Program-made: the position numbers and the translations under genes
Notes under the pieces: model-generated
The model's input: only the letters and a program-made list of their open reading frames with translations
Told to the model about the DNA's origin: nothing
The model's database searches: none
Assembly: GCA_014058105.1 (NCBI GenBank)
Contig: JACGCM010001272.1
Location: 2,604,001-2,668,000, forward strand
Direction of reading: 5' to 3'
From: Kingdonia uniflora
Taxonomy: Eukaryota; Streptophyta; Magnoliopsida; Ranunculales; Circaeasteraceae
Length of the DNA stretch: 64,000 bases
In this document: piece by piece, positions 22,175 through 33,800 of the stretch
How the letters are laid out: each line of letters begins with the position of its first letter
Numbering within the stretch: the first letter of the stretch is position 1

Positions 22175-22578
22175 ATAAAGCCACATTATTCAGAAAACGT
22201 GCTCCAGTACGATGAAGAGCTGCAGAAAAGGCCTATATTAAGAAAAAAATCTATAAGAATCAAGGACCAGAAAAATTATACAGGAGATCATCAAGAAACT
22301 ACTTGTTCTAGATTCTCAAAAAATATTCAAACTTCTTAGTTACAATGTTCAAGCATTTATATATCTAGAGATCACTTGTAATAAGATATCCACCTCAAAC
22401 AATAAAGATATTTTTACACAAATCCGCCACTGGAGGTCATGGTTTTTTACCTATTCAGAGGTTTTCCATGCTAAATTTACTTGTATCATTTCTTACTTTC
22501 TTTAGAATATTGTCACAGGTTCATTGGTGTGATAGCGAATTCCAAGCCATTTTGAGCTTACTGAATTAGGCCATTACA
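22175..22578 (+). mobile_element. Duplicated 3' two-thirds of the family-A LTR
   Basis: From AAGCCACATTATTCAG to GGCCATTACA this repeats 21740-22143. Both copies are followed by the same roughly 30-base non-LTR flank (CCCCAAATTTTTATAAGTT). The duplicated unit is therefore LTR plus flank, about 435 bases, and the duplication happened after insertion. Confidence 0.75.
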
Positions 22579-22858
22579 TTTATGATCCCCAAATTTTTAT
22601 AAGTTTTGGACAAATATAATCAGTAGATTTTGGGAGATTTTGAATGTAACATGATCATGATAACTTTATGTTTGGAGTTCAACAAATTTAAGTTTGGGTT
22701 CTGAGAGTTTGGTCTTTGAGAAGACAACAAAGCCTATCATATTAGTATGCGATGTTTATATGGAAGTGCCTTGGGATTGGTTACTTACTTAGATTAGGCT
22801 TATGATGCTTATCTTTTAATACTCAAAATAATGTATTGTTGTGAACTGTTCTCCAAAT
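22579..22858. other. Low-copy flank
   Basis: About 280 bases between the duplicated LTR and the MITE. I see no coding frame or repeat in it beyond the 30-base duplicated flank at its start. Confidence 0.4.
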
Positions 22859-22867
22859 CTTTTATTA

Positions 22868-23514
22868 GGGGAGCTTTATAAGCAAGGAAGACTTTTCGCA
22901 ATTGTAAGGATATAACAGAATATTTGGAATATTGTTGGGTTTATGGTGGAGGCAAGGTTGAGGACCCCACCAAAAAAATTAAATTTAAATAATAATAATT
23001 AAAATCTCTTCATTTTCTCCACCATTCCCATTCAACATCTCGAGCTAAACTAAAGCAATCCGTAATCAATGTTCCCAATTTGCCCCAAGAATAAACTCAT
23101 AACACCCAAGCTCATAACACCTACAACCCAAAATAACTACATCATCATTGTTTAACTTCTCCAAATCCCAAAAATTACTTAAGGGATATGGAATTTTGGA
23201 TTTGAATATAAATAAATAATTAAAGTGGTTTTCAAAAAATATGAAAGAAAATTTTTAGATTTTTTAGCAAGGGTTGTTTGAAATCCTAGAAATACTCAAA
23301 AGATTGGGTTTTTGGATGGGTTAATTCATGGAGATGTTATTAGTTGTCTAGAAGATGAGATGATTGGGTTTAATTTGGGCTAATTTTTATTTTTCTGAAA
23401 TTTACTTTATTTGCGGGGCCCTCAACCTTGCTTCTACTAAAAACCAACAATATTCTGGATGTTCTGTTATATCCTTATAATTATAAAAATCCATCCTTGC
23501 TTATAAAGCTCCCT
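22868..23514. mobile_element. Mutator-like MITE (647 bp) with long terminal inverted repeats and 9-bp target duplication
   Basis: The left end GGGGAGCTTTATAAGCAAGG runs inward for about 100 bases to GGCAAGGTTGAGGACCCC. The right end, read in reverse, repeats it (GGGAGCTTTATAAGCAAGGA ... GCAAGGTTGAGGGCCCC) at roughly 80 percent by eye. Flanking it are CTTTTATTA (22859-22867) and CTTTTATAA (23515-23523), a 9-base target duplication with one change. Long inverted repeats plus a 9-base duplication are the hallmark of Mutator-type elements. The inside is non-coding. Confidence 0.85.
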
Positions 23515-23523
23515 CTTTTATAA

Positions 23524-24171
23524 AGATGGTGTACCCGGAGAATTATTATAAAACTACTATAAGATACTATAATATAGAGACCATGGGATAGTTAAGTAAC
23601 TGTTGAAATTTTATAATCTTCATGCTTAGATATCGAACCAGTTAATTTATCCCTAACTACACCATAATAAGAACACCCTGTAATGGGATTCTAATAATCA
23701 TTATTGATTAAAAAATTCACAATATTAATTGGACAAAAATATTTGGCATAAGCCAGGAATAATCATTCATGGGTATAGGGATTTAATGCCTAAGGATCTC
23801 CAATAGTGTTTAAATGAGATCAAGTAGTCGTTAGGAAGGCGGGATATAAAATGGGTAAATACACCCAAAGGAGTTTTGTCCATGGAGTTGAACGTTTCTT
23901 CTAATTTTGGGATTATCGTAAAAAGTCTCATTAAGGCTACTTTGTAGTAATTAAGCTTAAAATAATTAGACCACCCAAAGGAGGCTAAGAAACTTCTAAT
24001 TAATTTGTGGGTTAAGATAGACTATACGGTACAGGGATATGAGAATAGCCCTCAGCCTAAAGGTAAGGAAGTATCTCGAGTAAAATTGTAAGTGGCCAGC
24101 CTATTCATTAGCGTGAGTGATCACCAACTTGGGGGAAATATATGTTAAATTAATACCCAAATGAGGGATTC
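23524..24171. other. Unassigned segment left of copia element 1
   Basis: About 650 AT-rich bases with no open frame. Since copia-1 is inserted at its right edge, and copia-2 gag begins just after copia-1, this may be the LTR or leader of copia-2. I cannot find a second copy to prove it. Confidence 0.35.
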
Positions 24172-24176
24172 GATGA
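24172..24176 (+). other. Target-site duplication of copia-1, left copy
   Basis: GATGA lies immediately before the left LTR and is repeated exactly at 27781-27785 after the right LTR. A perfect 5-base duplication shows that 24177-27780 inserted as one unit. Confidence 0.8.
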
Positions 24177-24873
24177 GGTTGAAAAAACCTTGTGGTTTTA
24201 TCCTTAGTTTGAATAGTTGATATCTAAGTGGTTTATTTTGTACCACATTGGGTATATAATTACACAACTCTAGATTAAAAATAAGAGTTTACTTATGAGT
24301 TGTAATGTGTGTGATTTAAGCGTTCTCCAACAGACACATCATGAGGTGTGTCTTAAGGTGCGACCCTTGGAAAAGAGTCGTGTCTTAAGGTGTGACCCTT
24401 GGTAAAAAGTCATAACTTGAGGTGTGACCTTTGGTGAAGTGGCACTAACTGGAACTGTGACACTTGGTGAAGATGCACTAACTTGAGGTGTGACTTCTTG
24501 GTGAAGAGGCACTAACTTGAGGTGTGACCCTTGGTGAAGAGACACCTATACTCTATATAGCCCAACTTAATTTTCATTTTAATAATCAATTTTTTAAGAG
24601 TTTTCATGAGTCATTTTCAAGAGAGAAAACAGATGCAATCAAGGTTCGTTTGGCAGAGAGATAGAAGTATTTTCTTCTCTCTACGACTGATTGTTGTATC
24701 CTGGGAGACAGGGGCCGATTATATCCTGTAAAACACTGTGGCAGGGGCGAATCTGTCTTAAGGAGATAGTGTGCATGCACTAGACTCGATCATATCCCGA
24801 AAGTGTTTTGATCTCTTTCTAATCTCGTTAACTTGTTTTTGATGCTGCCAATTTTTAACATAGGCTAAGAACA
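24177..24873 (+). mobile_element. Copia-1 5' LTR
   Basis: Starts GGTTGAAAAAACCTTGTGG (the other LTR starts TGTTAGAAAAGCCTTGTGG, so the first base has mutated) and ends GGCTAAGAACA. It contains six tandem repeats of about 33 bases (24343-24545) just before a CTCTATATAG promoter box (24551-24560). Confidence 0.85.
24343..24545 (+). repeat. Tandem 33-bp repeats in the copia-1 U3, left LTR
   Basis: Six units of the form ACTTGAGGTGTGACCCTTGG followed by TGAAGAGGCACTA. They lie directly upstream of the TATA box. Repeated U3 motifs act as transcriptional enhancers in other copia elements such as Tnt1; that role is inferred here from position. Confidence 0.8.
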
Positions 24874-27068
24874 ATCTTAAGACAGATTTAAATATCTTTT
24901 TAGTGTGTTTAGATTTTTGTGTAAATTAATAATTACTTGGAAAAATATAGATTTATTTTCATTTTTACAGGGACGAACGACCCTCTTGTTGAATAGTCAT
25001 TTAGAGTTAAAAATAGTAACTCAAAGGAAAGTGGCTTTTCATTTCTGTGAGTAATTGAGGGTGAGAAAGACTTGTAGATCCAGAGAAAGACCATATTTTT
25101 TTTAAAGAAGAAAAATATAATGCAGAGAAGAAAATTTCAGAAGAATTTTATTACGGGAGAGGGTTATCAAGACTTTCCCAATCTTCATCGTGAATGGTCA
25201 GTCCAAGATATGAGATTCAGATTGGTACTTAATGGTTTCTTTTCTTCTAGTTATTCGAAGTACAGAGGTATGACGATGGGCTTTGAGAATTAGGTAATTG
25301 GTTTTTGTTCTCCCTCGTTCTTTCATCCTAATTCGATTTATATCGTTTGGGTTTTGTTTAGTTGATGTATCCAAAGTGTTAGTTCGATACCTTTGTCAAA
25401 TTATTGATTTATGGGGATAAATTAGAGCTTTGAAAAGTCAGGAATATAAGGGTCACTTATTGAAGAGTTGAGACCTAGGTGCTGATTTTAGAGAGTTCAT
25501 TTTTAAGAAGAGAAACTCTGTTAAAAGCCCACTGAAATCAAAATGTGGTAGGCATTGCAGCGTTGTCTGCGATATCGTTAGTTTTAATGATGGGGTCCGG
25601 GTATTTCTTTACTGCTAAATGGGAGCGTTGAACAACACTTACTCATGTATTCGACAGTCTTAGACTCGGTGTTGCGATATCATTAATTTAAATGGGTTTT
25701 ATGATCTTAGGGAATGTTGCAAGACACATTCCAATCCCATAACAACATCCATGAAAGAAGAGTTTCTTTGTGGGATTGTCTAGTTATGTAATGACTTTAA
25801 TTTATCGAATAAAGTATTTGAGGAACGATTCAGGGTGAACTCGTTCAAATTAGTATAAACTAATGAGATTGGTTTTCCTACAATGCATGAGAATTAACTT
25901 GGAGTTTCTTTTTAGTTTCGTGATGATCATAATAAGATTGTTTATTTTTCGGGACCATTTTATGAGTAGACTAGAGACTGCAGAGTGTCTTCCTCTAAAT
26001 TATTGAAAATTGTGGGTATATATTTAAACAAAGAAGCGTTAGTCAGGGTACTAAGGTACTGGGAGTACACCCTAGACTATGGGTCGCACTATACTTGATA
26101 TCCAATGGTATATGAGAATACATGTGGATTTCAAAATTTGAAAGTCTAAATCTATTATTGGGTTATGATTTTACACTTTATAGTGTAATTGTATTTTGGA
26201 ATTCCTCAAAACAAACTTATATAACCAAATTTATAGTGGAATTAAGTTCATTATAATAGATAAAGCCCGACTGGCAAATTATTGGGTGGTTAGAAAGTTT
26301 ATTAAGGAATTTTCTTTTGGTAAGTCAAGACATTATTGTCGTCGACATAGTTCCGTGAGTGGCTACTTGTAAATTGTATTATATTGACTTTGTGAAGTCT
26401 AAAGACAATTTAACAGATCTGTTTAAAATAAGAGTTGTAGAGTGCAAGTATACTGTACATTGAGGGGAATGAGATTAAAGCCTTTAATTACAAGTAACCT
26501 CAGTGCAAACCTATCCTAGTTGATTGGCACTCCCATGATGTAGGTTCAATAAGAAAACTGGTTGTGAGTTACTCACCATAAGTATTGATAAGGAGATTTA
26601 AACTCCTACTCATTCCATGTTGTAAATAGTGTAACCTGTAGCGATTTCTAGGGTAGGCTATTTAAGCTTTTAATAATTCCTATAACTTGTATTTACAAGT
26701 GGGGTACGACAGGGTACTCTAAATAGGTAATTATCTATGTGAGTGTAAGGTGGGGCTGCTTCCATGAGAATTTTATAAGGCAAAATTTTCTAATAGCACT
26801 CATGAATCTGGGATTTGTTCAGGGCCGAATTGAACACAACTATGAGAGCCGATTGCATTTGGAAATGTACTGTGTGAAGACTATTATCTTGGTTTATACT
26901 AAAGCTGATAGTTCAAGACATGTTTACTAATCAGAGTAAATCTGATAGTTTTTCACTAGGGAAGGTTCAAGTCCACAATACACCTCTCTCGATGCAGGAT
27001 CATTCCTTATTTTTCTCTTCTTCTTCTTCTTCATTTTTGTTTGGTCTGAGTTTATCTGTTACCATTCA
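24874..27068 (+). pseudogene. Copia-1 interior with RNase H remnant
   Basis: No frame longer than about 60 codons makes sense. Around 26390-26470 a frame reads YIDFVKSKDNLTDLFKIR, matching the conserved end of copia RNase H where family members have a DPLTKGL-type motif. The rest, from 24874 to about 26300, is not recognisable as gag or pol. Confidence 0.5.
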
Positions 27069-27080
27069 AATGTGGGGGAT
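27069..27080 (+). promoter_or_regulatory. Copia-1 polypurine tract
   Basis: AATGTGGGGGAT immediately precedes the right LTR start TGTTAGAAAA, the normal place and composition for a plus-strand primer. Confidence 0.75.
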
Positions 27081-27780
27081 TGTTAGAAAAGCCTTGTGGT
27101 TTTATCCTTAGTTTGAATGGTTGATATTTAAGTAGTTTATTTTGAACAACATTGGGTATATAGGTTACACAACTCTAGATTAAAAATAAAAGTTTACTTA
27201 TAAGTTGTAATGTGTGTGATTTAAGTGTTCTACAACAGACACATCATGAGGTGTGTCTTAAGGCTGTGACCCTTGGAAAAGAGTCGTGTTTTAAGGTGTG
27301 ACCCTTGGTAAAAAGTCATAACTTGAGGTGTGACCTTTGGTGAAGTGGCACTAACTGGAGGTGTGACACTTGGTAAAGATGCACTAACTTAAGGTGTGAC
27401 TTCTTGGTGAAGAGGCACTAACTTGAGGTGTGACCCTTGGTGAAGAGTCACCTATACTCTATATATCCCAACTTCATTTTCATTTTAATAATCAGTTTTT
27501 TCATAGTTTTCTTGAGTCATTTTCAAGAGAGAAAACAGACGTAATCAAGATTCGTTTGCCAGAGAGATAGAAGTATTTTCTTCTCTCTGCGACTGATCGT
27601 TGTATCCTGGGAGACAGAGGCCAATTATATCCTGCTAAGCATTGTAGCAGGGGCGAATCTGTCTTAAGGAGATAGTGTGCATATACTAGTCTCGATCATA
27701 TCCTGATAAGTGCTTTGATCTTTTTCTAATCTCCTTAACTTGTTTTTGATACTGCCAATTTTGAACACAGGCTAACAACA
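27081..27780 (+). mobile_element. Copia-1 3' LTR
   Basis: 700 bases, TGTTAGAAAAGCCTTGTGG to GGCTAACAACA. It has the same tandem 33-base repeats (about 27247-27451) and a TATATA at 27460-27465. GATGA follows at 27781-27785. Confidence 0.85.
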
Positions 27781-27785
27781 GATGA

Positions 27786-29866
27786 TGCATTATAGTACCT
27801 ATAGATTGAAAAGTCAATACCTTAAATTCAATATATACTTTGACTCGATCATCCTAACCCTGGATAGGATCGAGATTAAAGTCATCAAGTTATAGATCTT
27901 TACAGATTAAGTTAAACGTGCATAAATTTTATTTTATACACGTCATAATATAAGTCTTTGGTTCATGCAATTATGGACCTTATGATCCAGAAAAAACTGA
28001 CTAATATTGAGACCTTGACGAACTCTAACAACTCCAACTGGAAGCATAAAATTCAGATTGCCTTTAATTTTAATTTTGTTCTCATTGAAGCCAAGCCCAC
28101 GGATCTGACCGCTACCTCTTCTGATACTAAGAAAGTGGACCATGCAAAATGGGTCAAAGCCAATAAAATAGCAAATCTTGTCATTCGTTCTTCTATTGAT
28201 CCTATTATGTGGGTTGATATCAGTGTGAAGGGTATCGTAAATGAACTGTAGATGCCATTAAAATATAGTTTGAGGGTTTCGTCAAGGGAAGGTAATACAC
28301 TAACTTATCTTAGCTTTTATCGTTGAAGTATGACGGTAGTGAAAGAGTGTGCTCACATATTCTTAAGATCTCCAAGTTAGTTCTTACATTGAAAGAACTC
28401 GGTCTCACCATTGATGATACGCTGATGGTTCACTTAGTGGTTTGGTATTTTCCAAAAAGTTTTGAGATGTTCCAGGTTCACTACCAGAATTAGGATAAGA
28501 CTTGGGAAATAAATGAGTTGATTGAAGTATTGGTCTCTAAGAAAGACTGGCAGAAAAAAGATAAATTAGAATCGACTCACCTGACTATGTCCATGAAAAA
28601 AATTTCCATCAATTTTCATGAGAAAAAGAAGTTCAAGAATCAAGGTTTTACAAAAAAAAAGGTTTTAAGTCCAGGGTAGAGTTCATGTTTAGGGAATGGA
28701 AATGGGAAATAGAATGTGACTTCGTTAGTGACTACTTCATCAGTTATAGAGTATTTCTTTTATAGGGGGAAAATTATATAAAGCAAGTCTGTTGTTCTTG
28801 CAAAAATTGGTTGGCTAAGAAGAAGGTATTAGTTCTATTTATTTTTTCTTTCAATCCAATTTGGTTAATGTTCTCACCAACTCTTGGTGGTCAAATTTTG
28901 GGGCAACAGTTCACATTTAAAATTCTCTATAGGGGTTTATCAGCAGGCGGCCGGCAAGGCTTGAGGAACATGTTTTCTTGAGAGATGCTAGACGCCTTCC
29001 CATTGAGTTTATTGACACTTTTTGCTTGGCTTTAGACACGGGTGTTACATTAAATTTGACAAGCACCTTTTATGTTCTATCGATGAGATGATAACTTATT
29101 TTAGTTTCTCGGTTACACTCTTTCAGTTATTTTTTTAATTTTAGTTATGGTAGTTTTGACATTATTCATCATGATTTTATTATTGGTTCTGGTTTACTAA
29201 TTGATGGGTTATATCGTTTATATATTTATCATTCAATTGAGACTACTATTATATTTATCTGCAAAGGTCTAATACATCATCTACTTCTAAACATTCTAGA
29301 GTTTTTGAGCAATCTTTGATGTTATGGCATAAACGACTAGGACATATTTCAAGAATGAGGCTAGAAATTATGGTTCGAGATGGGGTTCTCGGGGATTTAG
29401 ACTTCTCTAATTTTTAGACTTGCGTCAATTGTATTCGTGGAAAATTGACCAAGATTAGGAAATTTGACTCTACTCGTAGCATAGACCTTTAACAACTAAT
29501 TCATACAGATATATGTGGATATTTTCCTACTCCGTCCCCTGGTGGTCATCGATATTTTATCACCTTCATTGATAATTTTTCTAGTTATACCTACATTTTT
29601 TTTATCTATTAGAAGTCTGAATCACTTGATGTATTCAAGACTTTCCAGTTAGAGGTTGAGAAATAGTTAGATCGAAAGATCATGGTTGTCCGGTCAGATC
29701 GAGGAGGCTAGTATTATGGTAAGATCAATCAAGACGGTCAACATTTGAGACTATTTTATTAGTATTTAAAGGATTAGGGTATTATAGTCTAGTACACTAC
29801 TCCTGGATCACCAAAATATAACAGTATTTGTGAATGTCGTAATTGAACTTATCAAAATATAGTTCA
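27786..29866 (+). pseudogene. Copia-2: gag to integrase core, left part
   Basis: 27958-28251 is a copia Gag start (SNWKHKIQIAFNFNFVLIEA, WVKANKIANLVIRSS). Degraded gag continues to about 28720. From 29310 the pol reads LMLWHKRLGHISRMRLEIMV (GAG-pre-integrase), then CVNCIRGK..K (zinc region). The integrase core follows as LIHTDICGYFPTPSPGGHRY then FITFIDNFSSYTYI (first catalytic Asp in HTD), and VVRSDRGG (second Asp). It stops at 29866, where a family-A LTR begins, and resumes at 43360. The protease is not recognisable. Many stops. Confidence 0.8.
29862..29866 (+). other. Target-site duplication of the family-A composite, left copy
   Basis: GTTCA precedes the mutated LTR start TGAGAAGGCC. The right copy at 43360-43364 is GTTCG. 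The copia-2 reading frame continues across these two points, which confirms them as the two sides of a single insertion. Confidence 0.65.
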
Positions 29867-30463
29867 TGAGAAGGCCTAATTCCAGAAGCTCGAAGTGGCT
29901 TAGAATTAGCTCTTACACCAATGTACCTGTGACAAAACCAAATAGAAAGCAAGAAATGACACAGGTGATTTAGCATGGAAAACTTCTAAATAGGTAAAAA
30001 ACTATGACCTCGGGATGAGAATTTTTGTAATAGTGACATATATTACATGTGGCTGTTATCTTATTACAAGTGATCTCTCAACTTAGAAATACTTGATCTT
30101 ATGAATAAGAAGTTTGAAGTTTTGAGAATCTAGAAAATATAGTTTTCTTGGTGATTTCTCATCTCTTTTGGAACATCTTCTTTATACAGGCCTTCTTCGC
30201 AGTTCTTTATCGTGCTAAAGCACATTCTCTGAATAATGCGGTTAGAGGTGGTTGACTGAATAACTGTTGAGTTCGTGAGAGATAGGTGGCTTTGACTTGT
30301 CCAATTTTTTTTATTTGAGCCCGATCCATGTTTTTTATCGGTTCGTGGAGTAGATGGAAATGTTGACTGGAGAAGTCATGTGGAGAATGCGTGGATCTGA
30401 CATAGAGGTTGTTTAAACTGAAGACAGCTTGATTTAGGTAAGATTGAAGGGTAGGCCTCTACA
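29867..30463 (-). mobile_element. Family-A 3' LTR of the composite
   Basis: 597 bases. Read in reverse it starts TGTAGAGGCCTACC and is preceded by the polypurine tract at 30464 onward (GTTGTGAGGAGGCGAT). Its far end carries mutations (TGAGAAGGCC on the forward strand instead of TGTAATGGCC). Confidence 0.85.
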
Positions 30464-30726
30464 ATCGCCTCCTCACAACCAAAGTCACGAGTGGCTTAGG
30501 CTCAGAATGAATATTTGGGTATATGGGTATTCGGGTTGGAAATTTGAATAATGAATGAAGTAATGATGGTGTTTGACTGCATGGAAACTGCACGTGCTAT
30601 GGGGGAATGTACATGCATTGAATGTTTGATGGGACTATTGATGTACGTGACAGTTAGGGTTTGAAGAGTTTGTTTGTATTGAATGATGGCGCTTCGGAAG
30701 ATGTTCCTGTACAATAAATGTAGAGT

Positions 30727-30737
30727 TATATAAATAG
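30727..30737 (+). promoter_or_regulatory. TATA box of antisense gene AS-3
   Basis: TATATAAATAG, 77 bases before the ATG at 30804, in the same context as in AS-2, AS-4 and AS-5. Confidence 0.7.
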
Positions 30738-30803
30738 TACATGTACTGAGATTTGTGGCAAAGTACGTTTGTTCTGTTACAATATTCTCTAAAATTGATG
30801 AAG

Positions 30804-33800
30804 ATGGTAAAGACCCGCAGAATGGTTCTTGAAGAGATAATTTCATCAAAAATGCAAAGGTTGAAGTTAAAGTATTTTGGGGATCATTCCTTGAAGAATC
30901 CTTCTCCCGTTCCTGCTCCTGTTCCTCTAACGTATCAAGGAATGTTGGAAAATAAAGTGGCTGAAGCTGAGGAGGAGTTTTATTATAGATAGAGGTTTTA
31001 CCACGTTGTCTTAACAGGCGAGCAACGTTGGGTTTATCTCCGCATTCTTGCTGAAGATAAAGTTAGGGAGACAGATGAAAGGATAGGCGTGACTACGGGA
31101 TAATTGCGCTGATGTCTTACGCTCGAATGGATTATAAGGTCAAGCCCTCTTCATCTCTACCAACTCAACGAGGGTTGTAGTTATAGGAGAGGCGGCGATG
31201 GTAGTGGAGGAAGAAAACCTTCAGTTTGAAGAGTTGGGTCAAGCACTGAGTCTCCCGCTTTCATAATTTCCATTTAAAGTTTGTCTGGACTTCGACAAAA
31301 CTCATGGAAGGGAGGGTACTCGTTATTTCCAATGTCTACTTTGCATCGGGGTGAAAGATTACTAAAGTTGAACGAACTGAAGGATTTAACGTTTTGGAGT
31401 GCCTAAAAGACTTCTTAGTTGTAAAAGTACTTGAAAAACTTGTTATATGTAAAGTGCCTGATGTTAAGTACTTGAAAGGCTTGTTATTTATAAAATACCT
31501 AATGTGGAGTACTTAAAATAATTGTTATCTATAAAAGTACTTGTAATTTATTTCGAGATGAATAAAATTTGTAATCCAAACTCTGTGTTGATATAGAATA
31601 GAATAACTCTAGAAATCGAGTTGTATGATCCGAAGACTTTCGAATATTATATAAAATGAAATGTATGAGATCAGAAAGTACATTTTTTATGATAATCAAA
31701 CTATATAATTTTTTTTGCAAAGTGAAAATATGTAAGTGTCAAATATTATTCGACCTGTGTACTGAAAATATGGGGGATAGAGAATTAAAGGAGTTTTAGA
31801 ATGAATAATCGATCTCGGAGAGGTTGTTCTATAATATTTAGACTTGGAAATAATAAGCTTTATTTAGAATAGGATTAAATGACTAAGGTCGATAGGGAGA
31901 GATATGTTTAAATTACTTTTCTCAAGATATTAGGGTTTCTATTACGGGATAATAGGATAATATCACGACTTGTGGGGGATTGGTAGTAAAAATGTATAAA
32001 TAAGGGTGGAATAAATTCTAAGTAAAGGGAAGAAAATAAGAATGGTGTGGACTAGATCTGAGAGAATTTCTTATGCCACTGAGGGGTGGTTAGCGATAAA
32101 GATATCTAAAGTATGGGAGTGAATTTTTGGATTATTGGATATGATGCTGAGCTGCCAGTGAGGGGGGTTCAACTTGAAGGTTTAGATGGGATTAGGAGGG
32201 AATGCAAGTTTGAACGTTGTTTTTATGAAGAGATGTTCTAAGAAATTGCGTTAGATTCTACAGCTTGAAAAGTTTATGTGAGAGAGCTTGTTGTAAAGGA
32301 GATCAAATTGAAAGTTGCGAGGATTACTGGAGGATATCTGATTGGATGTGGTTGCCCGGGACATCATGGCTATTTTAGATTCAATTATATGTGAGTTGAA
32401 TGAAGATAATGTAAATAGGGGTGACAGAATGTATGTAACTATATGAGTTTGAATAATTTGAAAGAAAGTGGAATGAAAATAAGAGTTGAATGGATCCTCT
32501 ATTTTTGTGAATGTTATTTATGACTGTTATGAAAAATGAATTTGAAAATTTGTTATGAGAGCTTCAGAAATGATGTCATTGCTGCAATAAATAGAAGAGG
32601 CAAGCATAGAAAAAGTAAAGAGCTTATGATTTTATCCGTTGTGTAAAAGCTGTGAAAACCTTATTGCGTGTAAGCGTGAGTCTTCATGAGTGTGGTGAGG
32701 TCATAGGGAGATTTGGAAAACAGAGATTAAAATATATTAAAATATAAGGCAAAGGGTAATGATGGGAATGCATTTTCACCGAAAAGGTGCAAGACATCTG
32801 ACATGAATAGTAGAAGGGATGCCTCAGTTCTAAAACCGAGGATGGCTCGTGAGAGGCTCAATAACTACCAGACTTTAGAGAGAGAAAATATAAATAGTAC
32901 TTCATCTTTGTCAATCAAACGTTTCTCAACTTCTAACAACTTGAAGAGCAGTGAGAGAGGAAGGAAAAAGAAAGGCAAAAATAGCATAGAAACTCGTGAA
33001 GATTTAATCAAAAGTGAACAACAGTCAAAACATGAGAGAGTTACTGAGACCGAGTCACGAAGGTGGTTATACAGCGGGGTTGTGAGGGAAGGATTTGGCA
33101 TTGCCTCGGATTTACATTCTGACATAGAAGGTCAGTAGAGGATTTGTGGTATATGTATGTGTTTTTGAAGATCATATTTTGTTTCTAGGTAAAGCTAAAA
33201 ATTATTATTTATAGTAATCTATGAAAACCTGCATGATATATGATAAATGAAAGATATTTGTATGCGAATGATGTATATGTAAAAGATAATAGTAGATACC
33301 GATCGTGAGGAATGTTTGCGTAGGATAAAAATGAGGCATCGACCTCTGGTCGGTCGGCTGAGTCTGAGATTAAAATGTCTGAAAGTGAGGAAGAAGTAGG
33401 TGTTGATCAATTTCTAGATTTCCCTGGAAGATTGGTATCCTATCCTCCTCGCTCAGATGTATTTAAAGAGTTCTGTAAAGCAAAGGCTTCTGTGGGAGGT
33501 AGATGGGGTAACTGTATAGAGCATGCCTGTAGGCAATTTAAGGGTTGCACTATAGCAACAGGAAAGGAATATTTGTATTTGTTAACTGATTTGGCAAAGG
33601 GGAAAAGAGATAGGGGTATAAGCGAATCGATCTCGTTGGAGTATTTCGACGGGAATGCTCAGAGTGAACTCTCAGATGGTTTTTTATGTTATTTGTCTCA
33701 TTTAGAGTACAGGTTAAGTCTTCCCCTTAGCAATCTGGCAAATAGGGTTATGATCCTCATTAGGGCGTGTCCTGTTTAGATGAACGGGAACATGTGGAAG

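Larger units (their letters stand above)
24177..27780 (+). mobile_element. Copia-1: short, largely non-coding Ty1/copia element
   Basis: 3.6 kb with LTRs 24177-24873 and 27081-27780, about 93 percent alike by eye, and exact 5-base target duplications (GATGA). The interior is only 2.2 kb and has no gag or RT frame. A degraded end of a copia RNase H is visible near 26330-26600 (IDFVKSKDNLTDLF-like), followed by the polypurine tract. It is therefore an internally deleted, non-autonomous copy. It needed enzymes from another copia element to move. Confidence 0.85.

Noticed and set aside
24339..24545. 68-codon reverse frame with repeated HLK/VTPQV-like units
   Set aside because: It is the translation of the 33-base LTR repeats. 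The periodic peptide comes from the DNA repeat.
27781..27785. The copia LTR at 27081 as the 5' LTR of copia-2
   Set aside because: The exact GATGA duplication pairs it with the LTR at 24177, no primer-binding site follows it, and copia-2 gag starts beyond the duplication. Copia-1 is inserted in or before copia-2.
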